From Delftia tsuruhatensis NBRC 16741 (GTDB taxonomy: Bacteria; Pseudomonadota; Gammaproteobacteria; Burkholderiales; Burkholderiaceae_C), in the NCBI RefSeq assembly GCF_001571325.1, contig NZ_BCTO01000024.1, positions 153,941-217,940 on the forward strand: a stretch of DNA of 64,000 bases, given 5' to 3'. Positions 8,553 to 16,230 of this stretch are shown here, one piece after another (the stretch's first letter is position 1; each line of letters starts with the position of its first letter). A program made the translations under genes and the position numbers. A model generated the notes under the pieces. It was given only the letters and a program-made list of their open reading frames with translations. It was not told the origin of the DNA and ran no database searches.

Positions 8553-9815
8553 ATGCACCTTAATGAACTCAAGGCACTGCACGTGTCTGAAGTCCTGAAG
8601 CAGGCCGAAGCGCTTGAGATCGAAAACGTCGGTCGCATGCGCAAGCAAGAGTTGATGTTCGCCATCATCAAAAAGCGCGCCAAGGCCGGGGAACAAGTGT
8701 TCGCCGACGGCGTGCTGGAAATCCTGCCGGATGGTTTCGGCTTCCTGCGCAGCCCCGACACCAGCTACACGGCCAGCACCGACGACATCTACATCTCGCC
8801 CAGCCAGGTCCGCCGCTTCAACCTGCACACCGGCGACATGATCGAAGGCGAAGTGCGCACACCCAAGGATGGCGAGCGCTACTTTGCCCTGACCAAGCTC
8901 GACTCCGTCAATGGCGGCTCGCCCGAGCAGAACAAGCACAAAGTGCTGTTCGAGAATCTGACCCCCCTGTTCCCCACCCAGCAGCTGCGCCTGGAGCGCG
9001 AGATCAAGGGCGAGGAGAACATCACCGGCCGCATCATCGACATCATCGCCCCCATCGGCCGCGGCCAGCGCGCGCTGATCGTCGCGCCGCCCAAGAGCGG
9101 CAAGACCATGATGATGCAGAGCATCGCCCACGCCATCACGGCCAACCATCCCGACGTTCACCTGATGGTGCTGCTGGTCGATGAGCGCCCCGAGGAAGTG
9201 ACCGAGATGCAGCGCTCGGTCAAGGGCGAGATCATCGCCTCCACCTTCGACGAGCCCGCCACGCGCCACGTGCACGTGGCCGAGATGGTGATCGAGCGCG
9301 CCAAGCGCCTGGTCGAACTCAAGAAGGACGTGGTCATCCTGCTGGACTCCATCACCCGCCTGGCCCGCGCCTACAACAACGTCGTGCCCTCGTCGGGCAA
9401 GGTGCTGTCGGGCGGCGTGGACTCCAACGCGCTGCAGCGCCCCAAGCGCTTCTTCGGCGCGGCGCGCAATGTGGAAGAAGGCGGCTCGCTGACCATCATC
9501 GCCACGGCCCTGGTCGATACCGGCAGCCGCATGGACGAAGTGATCTTCGAAGAGTTCAAGGGCACGGGCAACAGCGAACTGGCCCTGAACCGCCGCCTCT
9601 ACGAAAAGCGCGTGTTCCCCGCCATCGAACTCAACAAGAGCGGCACGCGCCGCGAAGAACTGCTGCTGGCTCCCGAGATCCTGCAGAAGACGCGCATCCT
9701 GCGCCAGTTCATGTACAACATGGACGAGATCGAGGCCATGGAGCTGATGATCAAGAACATGCGGGCCACCAAGACCAACGTGGACTTCTTCGACATGATG
9801 CGCCGCGGCGGCTGA
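8553..9815 (+). CDS. rho: transcription termination factor Rho
   Basis: 420 residues, the standard length. Hexameric RNA-dependent ATPase/translocase that ends untranslated transcripts. N-terminal Rho_N helices ([19 protein letters not shown]), cold-shock-like RNA-binding domain ([17 protein letters not shown]), Walker [14 protein letters not shown] at about 186, Walker B with [16 protein letters not shown], and the R/Q-loop region are all present. GGAG lies eight bases before the ATG. Followed by its own intrinsic terminator. Confidence 0.98.
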   Translation: MHLNELKALHVSEVLKQAEALEIENVGRMRKQELMFAIIKKRAKAGEQVFADGVLEILPDGFGFLRSPDTSYTASTDDIYISPSQVRRFNLHTGDMIEGEVRTPKDGERYFALTKLDSVNGGSPEQNKHKVLFENLTPLFPTQQLRLEREIKGEENITGRIIDIIAPIGRGQRALIVAPPKSGKTMMMQSIAHAITANHPDVHLMVLLVDERPEEVTEMQRSVKGEIIASTFDEPATRHVHVAEMVIERAKRLVELKKDVVILLDSITRLARAYNNVVPSSGKVLSGGVDSNALQRPKRFFGAARNVEEGGSLTIIATALVDTGSRMDEVIFEEFKGTGNSELALNRRLYEKRVFPAIELNKSGTRREELLLAPEILQKTRILRQFMYNMDEIEAMELMIKNMRATKTNVDFFDMMRRGG

Positions 9816-9845
9816 TCTCAGAGATCCAGCCCACGGCACCTGCGA

Positions 9846-9870
9846 ACGCCTCGCTCACGCGGGGCGTTTT
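9846..9870 (+). terminator. intrinsic terminator of rho
   Basis: Stem ACGCCTCGC/GCGGGGCGT (9 bp, one G-U pair), TCAC loop, TTTT at 9867-9870. It lies just before the end of the convergent CoA-transferase gene. Confidence 0.8.
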
Positions 9871-9879
9871 GCATTCAGC

Positions 9880-11289
9880 TCACCATGCAGCGGCAGCCGT
9901 ACCCAGGGCGCAAGCCGCACGCTCCCAGTGCATGGGAGCGCCCGCCACCTCCACCGGCGCCCGCAGGCGCCGCGCGGGCCCCCAGGAAGTGGCCTCGACG
10001 GCCGCGCCGAAATCCGCCCAACCGTCCACCGCCGCCAGCGTGCAGGGGTCCGGATCACCGACGCCCTGCCCCGCCAGGAGATGGGCCGTGCGCGCCAGCG
10101 AGGCGCGCACCGTGCTGCCGCCCAGCCCCTGGCTGCGCCGCACCAGCGCCATCACCACGGCGGCCGCCATCAGATAACCCGTTGCATGATCCAACGCCTG
10201 CAGCGGCAACGGCGTGGGCCGGTCGCGACCCAGCCGGTGCATGCCCGCATCGGCAATGCCGGCGCTCATCTGCACCAGACTGTCGAAACCGCGCCGCTGC
10301 TGCCAGGGCCCGCTCCAGCCATAGGCATTGAGCGACACGTCGATGAGCGAAGGATTCACCTGCCGACGCCACGCGGCACCGAATCCCAGGCCTTCCAGCG
10401 CGCCGTCCCGGTAGCCATGGACCAGCACATCGGCCCCGGCCAGCAGTTGCTCGAACACGGCACGATGCTGTGGCGCCCGCAGGTCCAGCCGGGCACAGCG
10501 CTTGCCCAGCGTGACCTCGGGCACCGTGCCGGGCTCCTCCCAGCCCGGCGGATCGATGCGCAACACCTCGGCGCCGTGACCCGCCAGCCATCGCGTGGCA
10601 GCGGGGCCGGCCAGAATGCGCGTCAGGTCCAGCACGCGCAGCCCCTGCAGCGGGCGCCTGGCCGATGGCTGCCAGGCACCCGCATGCCGGCTCGATTGCG
10701 GATGCGGATGTGGATGCATCTGCCACGCCAGCAAGGGCTCCCGCTGCACTGCGCGACCCTGCGGGTGCGCGGCCCATTCAGACAGCCCGCGCATGGCTGC
10801 AGCACAGCCGCCTTGCGCCACAACGGCCGACTCCAGCTCTTGTGCTGCCCAGCGCTCGACCGCGGCAGCCACGGCCTCGCGTTCGGCGGGCGCATCCAGA
10901 ACGGCCAGTGCCGCTGCACGGTGATGGGGCGCGTTGGTATGCAGGCGAATCCAGCCGTCCGCCGAGCGGTAGTCGCCGGCCACGGAATCCCACAGCGCGG
11001 GCATCTCCCAGCCCTGCGGATGCAGGCTATGGCCAAACCACAAGGAGGCAAGCCTGCGATCCACCACCACACGCGGCGCTGCAGCGTCGAGCTGCGCGAT
11101 CAACTCGGATAGGCAAAGGCCTGCCACGCCCAGGCTGGCGGCCGCCAGATCGGAGACCGGGAACACGGAGGCCAAGGACCCACGACCTCGCTGCTCCAGA
11201 CGTTGGAGCGCCACCGGATCACCATCCAGCGCCTCCCAGATCTGGCCGGTGCAATGGTCGAAAGCGCAGGGAAAAGGGAGACGGGACAT
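9880..11289 (-). CDS. CaiB/BaiF-like class III CoA-transferase with unusual domain order
   Basis: 469 residues. Class III enzymes move CoA between carboxylic acids. The core begins only at residue ~216 (GLRVLDLTRILAGPAATRWL), with the family's RIDPPG and KRCARLDLR segments and D336 in GFDSLVQMSAG at the position of the catalytic Asp. The first ~200 residues are not random: residues ~105-180 (DYRSADGWIRLH ... AMRGLSEWAAHPQGRA) resemble the module normally found at the C-terminal side of CaiB proteins, as if the order were permuted or a degenerate copy were fused in front. Divergent from the HTH/citrate synthase fusion, sharing a 100-base AT-rich control region. Substrate unknown; a short-chain acyl-CoA or dicarboxylate is only a guess. 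Confidence 0.8.
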   Translation of the reverse strand: MSRLPFPCAFDHCTGQIWEALDGDPVALQRLEQRGRGSLASVFPVSDLAAASLGVAGLCLSELIAQLDAAAPRVVVDRRLASLWFGHSLHPQGWEMPALWDSVAGDYRSADGWIRLHTNAPHHRAAALAVLDAPAEREAVAAAVERWAAQELESAVVAQGGCAAAMRGLSEWAAHPQGRAVQREPLLAWQMHPHPHPQSSRHAGAWQPSARRPLQGLRVLDLTRILAGPAATRWLAGHGAEVLRIDPPGWEEPGTVPEVTLGKRCARLDLRAPQHRAVFEQLLAGADVLVHGYRDGALEGLGFGAAWRRQVNPSLIDVSLNAYGWSGPWQQRRGFDSLVQMSAGIADAGMHRLGRDRPTPLPLQALDHATGYLMAAAVVMALVRRSQGLGGSTVRASLARTAHLLAGQGVGDPDPCTLAAVDGWADFGAAVEATSWGPARRLRAPVEVAGAPMHWERAACALGTAAAAW

Positions 11290-11328
11290 GGAGCACTCCT
11301 GGCAGCTGAAACAAGGCTTGGAACTCGC

Positions 11329-11356
11329 ACCATAGGTTCCTGGTAAATATTGTCAA
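11329..11356 (-). promoter_or_regulatory. promoter of the CoA-transferase gene
   Basis: Consensus -35 TTGACA (complement of 11351-11356), 16-base spacer, -10 TATGGT (11329-11334). Start expected about 30 bases before the ATG at 11289. The -35 is embedded in the palindrome 11346-11360. Confidence 0.7.
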
Positions 11357-11360
11357 TATT
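11346..11360. promoter_or_regulatory. operator-like palindrome A
   Basis: AATATTG-T-CAATATT, perfect 7-bp arms. It covers the -35 of the CoA-transferase promoter and lies upstream of the fusion gene, so a bound protein could control both directions. Confidence 0.55.
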
Positions 11361-11375
11361 GATTCAATTAATCAA
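11359..11375. promoter_or_regulatory. operator-like palindrome B
   Basis: TTGATT-CAATT-AATCAA, perfect 6-bp arms around five bases, touching palindrome A. Both sit in an AT-rich island in otherwise GC-rich DNA. Confidence 0.5.
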
Positions 11376-11377
11376 CA

Positions 11378-11383
11378 TATGAT
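11378..11383 (+). promoter_or_regulatory. -10 element of the citrate synthase fusion gene
   Basis: TATGAT, exactly six bases before the ATG at 11390. No ribosome binding site precedes that ATG, so the transcript may be leaderless. Confidence 0.4.
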
Positions 11384-11389
11384 CGACCC

Positions 11390-12583
11390 ATGCCCGACTA
11401 CCTGAACTCCACCGAGGCCACCGCGCTGCTGGGCGTGAGCCGTGCCACGCTGTACGCCTATGTCAGCCGAGGCCTGCTGCAGGCCCACGCCGCAGACACG
11501 CCGCGCCAAAGCCGCTACCTGCGCGAAGAGGTCGAGCAGCTCGCACGCCAGCGCGGCCTGGGCCGCAAGCCGCGCGAAGTGGCGCAGGCCGCGCTCAGCT
11601 GGGGCCTGCCGGTGCTGGAGTCCACGATCACATTGATAGAAAAGGGCCGCCTGTACTACCGGGGCGAGGACGCCGTTCACTGGGCGCGAACCCGCACGCT
11701 GGAGGAGACAGCCGCCCTCCTGTGGCAATACCCGACCCAGGCAGCCTTCGCTGCAAACGCCGTGGAGGCCGCGCCTTTGCTGTCCGACCTGCAGCAGCGC
11801 ATGGCAGGCCAACCGTGCGAAAACACATTGCTGCCCCTGTTCACCGTCGCCAGCGATGACACGGCCACCGCTGCCTGGCAGCAATCACCCGAACGGCTGG
11901 CGGCAGGCTGCGGTGCGCTGTTGCGCCTGCTGGCTGCCTGCCTGCTGGGCACCGTGCCGGACAAGGCCGCCATCCATCTGCAGTGCGCACGGGCCTGGAA
12001 GCTGGATGCGCCAGGCGCGGACCTCGTGCGCGTGGCCCTGGTGCTGTGCGCCGACCATGAACTCAACGCATCAGGCTTCACGGCGCGCTGCGTGGCCTCC
12101 ACGGGCGCAAGCCTGCGCGCTGCCGTGGTGGGAGGCCTTGCCGCCTTGACAGGCGGGCGCCACGGCGGCACGACCGCGCGCGTGGAAGCGCTGTGGGACG
12201 AGGTGGGCGAGCAGCAGATCGCCACCCGCCTGCGCCAGCGTCTGGCGCGCGGCGAATCCCTGCCCGGCTTCGGCCACCACCTCTACCCTGATGGCGACGT
12301 GCGTGCCGCCCTGCTGCTTGACATGCTGCCGGCGCATGGCCCGGCAACGATGCTGGCCAAGGAGGTGATGGCGCTGACGGGGCAGGCGCCTTCGGTCGAT
12401 TTCGCGCTGGTGGCCCTGCGACGGCATCTGCAGCTGCCGCCGGGCAGCGCCTTCGGCCTGTTCGCGCTGGGCCGCTGCGCCGGCTGGCTGGCGCAGGCGC
12501 TGGAGCAGCGCTCCACCCGGCAAATCATCCGTCCGCGCGCGGCGTACACGGGCCCCAGGCCTGCCGGTTTGGCACGGAACTGA
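11390..12583 (+). CDS. helix-turn-helix / citrate synthase-like fusion protein
   Basis: 397 residues. Residues ~4-55 are a MerR/excisionase-type HTH (YLNSTEATALLGVSRATLYA ... RYLREEVEQL). The remainder is a citrate synthase fold. Catalytic counterparts are kept: H258 in GRHGG, H296 in GFGHH (pig heart H274 and H320) and D337 in PSVDF (D375), as well as the Arg of GDVRA and the terminal RPRAAYTGP. So it may still condense acetyl- or propionyl-CoA with an oxo-acid, or may use the pocket as a sensor. Fusions of this type occur in several proteobacteria but their role is not established as far as I know. Divergent from a CoA-transferase gene over two palindromes, which suggests autoregulation. 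No Shine-Dalgarno is visible. Confidence 0.82.
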   Translation: MPDYLNSTEATALLGVSRATLYAYVSRGLLQAHAADTPRQSRYLREEVEQLARQRGLGRKPREVAQAALSWGLPVLESTITLIEKGRLYYRGEDAVHWARTRTLEETAALLWQYPTQAAFAANAVEAAPLLSDLQQRMAGQPCENTLLPLFTVASDDTATAAWQQSPERLAAGCGALLRLLAACLLGTVPDKAAIHLQCARAWKLDAPGADLVRVALVLCADHELNASGFTARCVASTGASLRAAVVGGLAALTGGRHGGTTARVEALWDEVGEQQIATRLRQRLARGESLPGFGHHLYPDGDVRAALLLDMLPAHGPATMLAKEVMALTGQAPSVDFALVALRRHLQLPPGSAFGLFALGRCAGWLAQALEQRSTRQIIRPRAAYTGPRPAGLARN

Positions 12584-12598
12584 GCACTATGCGATAAT
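12569..12598 (+). promoter_or_regulatory. promoter of rpmE2
   Basis: TTGGCA (12569-12574), 18-base spacer, GATAAT (12593-12598). It overlaps the 3' end of the citrate synthase fusion gene; the leader would be about 93 bases. Confidence 0.6.
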
Positions 12599-12697
12599 GC
12601 AGGGCTTTTTCTTGCGGAAAGTACGCTTGATTTGAACCGCTACAAAGGTTGCAGCGGGTCAGGCACGGCTACCGCACTTGCATCAGAAGGAAAGATC

Positions 12698-12943
12698 ATG
12701 AAAGAAGGCATCCACCCCAACTACCGCGAAGTGCTGTTCGTGGACCTGTCCAACGGCTTCAAGTTCGTGACCCGCTCCTGCGTGAACACGAAGGAAACCG
12801 AAACCTTCGAAGGCAAGGACTACCCCCTGTTCAAGCTGGACACCTCGTCCGAGTCGCACCCCTTCTACACCGGCACGCAAAAGTCGGTGGACAACATGGG
12901 CGGCCGTGTGGAGCGCTTCCGCAACCGTTTCGGCAAGAAGTAA
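12698..12943 (+). CDS. rpmE2: 50S ribosomal protein L31 type B
   Basis: 81 residues. The start [20 protein letters not shown] is preceded by AGAAGGA. It belongs to the zinc-independent L31 form: the CxxC pairs of zinc-binding L31 are absent and only one Cys (RSCVNT) remains. In many bacteria the type B copy replaces the zinc form when zinc is scarce; whether a zinc form exists elsewhere in this genome cannot be seen. No Zur-like palindrome was recognised in its leader. Single gene with own promoter and terminator. Confidence 0.96.
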   Translation: MKEGIHPNYREVLFVDLSNGFKFVTRSCVNTKETETFEGKDYPLFKLDTSSESHPFYTGTQKSVDNMGGRVERFRNRFGKK

Positions 12944-12963
12944 ATCCTGCTTCTCCGGCCAGA

Positions 12964-12994
12964 AGGGCAGCACGGGCAACCGCGCTGCCCTTTT
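12964..12994 (+). terminator. intrinsic terminator of rpmE2
   Basis: Stem AGGGCAGC/GCTGCCCT (8 bp) with a 12-base loop that can pair further, followed by TTTTGTTTTT. Confidence 0.85.
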
Positions 12995-13098
12995 GTTTTT
13001 CGCAGTCCGGCCAATCCATGCCGGCCAGGCATGCCCCATTCTTTTCGAGGCCCTTGCTTCGCGTATTCTTGCGCCCTCCGTTGCAGAAAGTCCTGTGA

Positions 13099-14838
13099 GT
13101 GAACCAGCCCACCCCTGCCATCGTTGCCCAAAGCGCCGTGCGCCGCCTGCCGCGCTGGTCGCTGCTGCTGCTGTGCCTGGCCTATGTCGTGCCCGGATAT
13201 GTGGGGCGCAGCCCCTGGCGCATGGCCGACATGGAGGCCTTCGGCTACATGCGGGAGCTGGCCCTGGGCCATACCTCCTGGCTGGCACCGCGCATGGCGG
13301 GGCTGCTGCCCGAATCCGAAGGCCTGCTCTCGTACTGGCTCGGTGCGCTGGCCATGCAGGGAGCACCTTCCTGGCTGCACCCGGAGATGGCGGCACGCCT
13401 GCCCTTCATCGCCATGCTGGTGATCACGCTGGCGGCCACCTGGTGGGGCGTGTACTACCTGGCGCGCACACCGGGCGCACGCCCCGTGGCCTTTGCCTTT
13501 GGCGGTGAGGCCCAGCCTACCGACTATGCGCGCGCCATGGCCGACGGAGGGTTGCTGGCCCTGGTGGCCTGCCTGGGCCTGGCCCAGCTCTCCCACGAAA
13601 CCACCAGCTACATGACCCAGCTGGGCTGCGCGGCCCTGCTGTTCTTTGCCGCCGCCGCCATGCCCTACCACGGCTGCACGGCCACGCTGGCATTGCTGCT
13701 GGGCCTGCCCGGCCTGGCACTGAGCGGCGCGCCGACCGTGGCCACGCTGTTCGGCCTGGGCGGTACCGCCATGGCTTTCTTCTCGCGCACCTGGGGCGAC
13801 GAAGCCACGCCCGCCCCACGCGCATCACGCCTGTGGACCGTGCTGTGGCTGGCGGTGACGATCTTGGCGGCCGCACTGTCCTGGTGGCTGGACCAGTGGG
13901 CCTGGCGCGTGGTGGACAGCGGCACTGCCAAGGAATGGCAAAGCCTGGTCAGGCTGCTGCTGTGGTTCAGCTGGCCCGCCTGGCCGCTGGCACTGTGGAC
14001 GCTGTGGGTCTGGCGTCGCCAGATCGCCACGCCCCGGCGCTATCCCCATCTGGCGCTGCCGCTGTGGTTTGCCATCATTCCGGTGATCGCTTCGTTGAGC
14101 ACGCTGCCAGCAGACCGCGCCCTGCTGCTGGGCCTGCCCGCCATCGCCACGCTGGCGGCCTTTGCCCTGCCCACGCTGCGCCGCAGCATCAGCGCCCTGA
14201 TCGACTGGTTCACCCTGCTGTTCTTCAGCGCCGCGGCCATTGCCATCTGGGTGATCTGGCTTTCGCTGCAGACCGGCATTCCCGCCAAGCCCGCCGCCAA
14301 TGTGGCAAGGCTGGCCCCGCAGTTCACGCCGGAATTCTCGGTGCTGTCCTTCGCCGTGGCGGTGGCTGCCACCCTGGCCTGGTGTGTGCTCGTGGCCTGG
14401 CGCACCTCGCGCAACCGTGCGGCCATCTGGAAGAGCCTGGTGCTGCCCGCCAGTGGCGCCACGCTGGCCTGGCTGCTGCTGATGACGCTGTGGCTGCCGC
14501 TGATGGACCATGCGCGCAGCTTCGAGCCACAGATGCGCCTGGTACTGGCCGAACTGCCCAGGGACGGCAGCTGCGTTCAAACCTATGGCCTGCCGCGCGC
14601 CCACATTGCCGCGCTGCGCTACTACGGTGACATCGATACCCAGCGACTGAGCATGGCCGGTGCCGCGCGCTGCGACTGGATGGTGGCCGAGGAAGAAACC
14701 TGGCTGGATCCTCACAGCGCACGTCTGCAGGCCACCTGGGAGACCGTGGCCCGCGTGGTACGGCCCACCGACCGCAAGGACTTCCTTCTGGTCTTGAAAC
14801 GCAGGCCTGAGGCGAGGCCCGTCCAGGTCAAGCCATGA
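13099..14838 (+). CDS. polytopic membrane protein, ArnT/PMT-like (GT-C) glycosyltransferase candidate
   Basis: 579 residues, GTG start, with about ten to eleven hydrophobic segments and a soluble C-terminal ~110 residues. The first periplasmic loop carries an acidic motif right after TM1 (SPWRMADMEAFGYMREL), followed by the pattern WLAPRMAGLLPESEGLLSYW, as in polyisoprenyl-phosphate-sugar-dependent GT-C enzymes such as ArnT. The acceptor and sugar cannot be inferred; sequence conservation to ArnT is weak to my eye, so 'glycosyltransferase' is a fold-level call. Its stop overlaps the ATG of the MATE exporter (ATGA), so the two are translationally coupled. Confidence 0.6.
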   Translation: MNQPTPAIVAQSAVRRLPRWSLLLLCLAYVVPGYVGRSPWRMADMEAFGYMRELALGHTSWLAPRMAGLLPESEGLLSYWLGALAMQGAPSWLHPEMAARLPFIAMLVITLAATWWGVYYLARTPGARPVAFAFGGEAQPTDYARAMADGGLLALVACLGLAQLSHETTSYMTQLGCAALLFFAAAAMPYHGCTATLALLLGLPGLALSGAPTVATLFGLGGTAMAFFSRTWGDEATPAPRASRLWTVLWLAVTILAAALSWWLDQWAWRVVDSGTAKEWQSLVRLLLWFSWPAWPLALWTLWVWRRQIATPRRYPHLALPLWFAIIPVIASLSTLPADRALLLGLPAIATLAAFALPTLRRSISALIDWFTLLFFSAAAIAIWVIWLSLQTGIPAKPAANVARLAPQFTPEFSVLSFAVAVAATLAWCVLVAWRTSRNRAAIWKSLVLPASGATLAWLLLMTLWLPLMDHARSFEPQMRLVLAELPRDGSCVQTYGLPRAHIAALRYYGDIDTQRLSMAGAARCDWMVAEEETWLDPHSARLQATWETVARVVRPTDRKDFLLVLKRRPEARPVQVKP

Positions 14839-16202
14839 ACCTGCCAGCGCACGCCCCCCTGAGCGCTGAGCGACGCACCATTGCCCAGCATGCCCTGACC
14901 GTGCTGGCCGGGCAGCTGGCCGTGATGGCCTTCGGCGTGACCGACACCATCGTGGCGGGCCGCTATTCAGAAGAGGCGCTGGCGGCGCTGTCCGTGGGAT
15001 CGGCCATCTTCGTGAGCGTCTACGTCTCGCTGATGGGCATTTTCCAGGCCCTGCTGCCGCTGTGGGCCGAGCACCGCGGCGCCGGACAGCCCCAGGCCAT
15101 AGGCCGCACGCTGCGGCAGGCCATGTACATGCTGCTGGCGGCCTGCGCCGTGGGCATGGGCGTGCTGCTGTTTCCCGATGCACTGCTGCGCTGGGCCGAT
15201 GTTCCGCTGCCGCTGCAGGTGCAGGTGCGGGCCTATCTCTCGGTGCTGGCCTGGAGCCTGCCGGCCGCCCTGCTGTTTCGCATCTACAGCACGCTCAACC
15301 AGGCGCTGGGCCACCCCTTGCTGGTGACCTGGCTGCAGCTGGTGTCGCTGCTGATCAAGATCCCTTTGTCCATCTGGCTGGCCTTTGGCGGAGCCGGCCT
15401 GCCGGCCTTGGGCGCCGAAGGCTGCGCCTGGGCCACGCTGATCGTGAACTACGCCATGGTCGCGCTGGCCTTGTCTTTGATGCGCAGCCAACGCCTGTAC
15501 GCACCGCTGGCGCTGTGGCAGCGCATGGAGCCGCCGGACTGGCCCCAGCTGGCGCAGTTCGCGCGCCTGGGCATTCCTGCGGGACTGGCGATTCTGGTGG
15601 AGGTGACATCGTTCACGCTGATGGCCTTGTTCGTGGCGCGCCAGGGCACGCTGGCCTCGGCCAGCCACCAGATCGCCGCCAACCTTGCGGCGCTGTGCTA
15701 CATGGTGCCTCTGTCACTGGCCATTGCCACCAGCGCACGGGTCAGCTACTGGCGCGGCGCCGGCGACGAGGTCACGGCGCGGCGCCTGGTCGCCATGGGC
15801 TGGCGACTGGCGGCAATGGGCGGGTTGGTGCTGGCCTGTGCACTGTTGCTTTCCCGCGAGGGCCTGGCCCGCATCTACAGCGGCAACCCCGAGGTGGTGG
15901 CCATCACCGCCAGCCTGCTGGCCTGGGTGGCTGCCTACCATGTGGCGGACGCCATCCAGACTTTCTGCATCTTCGTGCTGCGCTGCTACCGCATCACCGT
16001 GGCGCCACTGGTCATCTATTGCCTGCTGCTATGGGGTGGCGGTCTGGCCGGCGGATACTGGCTGGCCTATGGCACGGACAGCGTCCTGCCCGCCTGGCTG
16101 CACCCGGGCACGCCCGCCCCCTTCTGGGCCGGCAGCGCCTGTGCGCTGCTGGTGACCGCAGTGGTGTTCAGCGCGGTCGTACGCAAGGCCACAAACCGCT
16201 GA
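14835..16202 (+). CDS. MATE family efflux transporter
   Basis: 455 residues, twelve predicted membrane segments in two six-helix halves, typical NorM/DinF-type length. The N-terminal half shows VMAFGVTDTIVAGRYSEEALAALSVG, the classic MATE opening; the second half repeats the pattern (LAILVEVTSFTLMALFVARQG). Such proteins export drugs or metabolites, or move lipid-linked precursors, using Na+ or H+ gradients. It overlaps the preceding membrane glycosyltransferase-like gene by four bases, suggesting a shared function such as export of a glycosylated or lipid-linked product; that is inference. Converges on phoR with a 28-base gap and no obvious terminator. Confidence 0.9.
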   Translation: MNLPAHAPLSAERRTIAQHALTVLAGQLAVMAFGVTDTIVAGRYSEEALAALSVGSAIFVSVYVSLMGIFQALLPLWAEHRGAGQPQAIGRTLRQAMYMLLAACAVGMGVLLFPDALLRWADVPLPLQVQVRAYLSVLAWSLPAALLFRIYSTLNQALGHPLLVTWLQLVSLLIKIPLSIWLAFGGAGLPALGAEGCAWATLIVNYAMVALALSLMRSQRLYAPLALWQRMEPPDWPQLAQFARLGIPAGLAILVEVTSFTLMALFVARQGTLASASHQIAANLAALCYMVPLSLAIATSARVSYWRGAGDEVTARRLVAMGWRLAAMGGLVLACALLLSREGLARIYSGNPEVVAITASLLAWVAAYHVADAIQTFCIFVLRCYRITVAPLVIYCLLLWGGGLAGGYWLAYGTDSVLPAWLHPGTPAPFWAGSACALLVTAVVFSAVVRKATNR

Positions 16203-16230
16203 GCGGGTAGCGGCCATCCGTCAGAGCGCG

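Noticed and set aside
12604..12697. Zur operator before the zinc-independent L31 gene
   Set aside because: No AT-rich Zur-like dyad seen in the leader.
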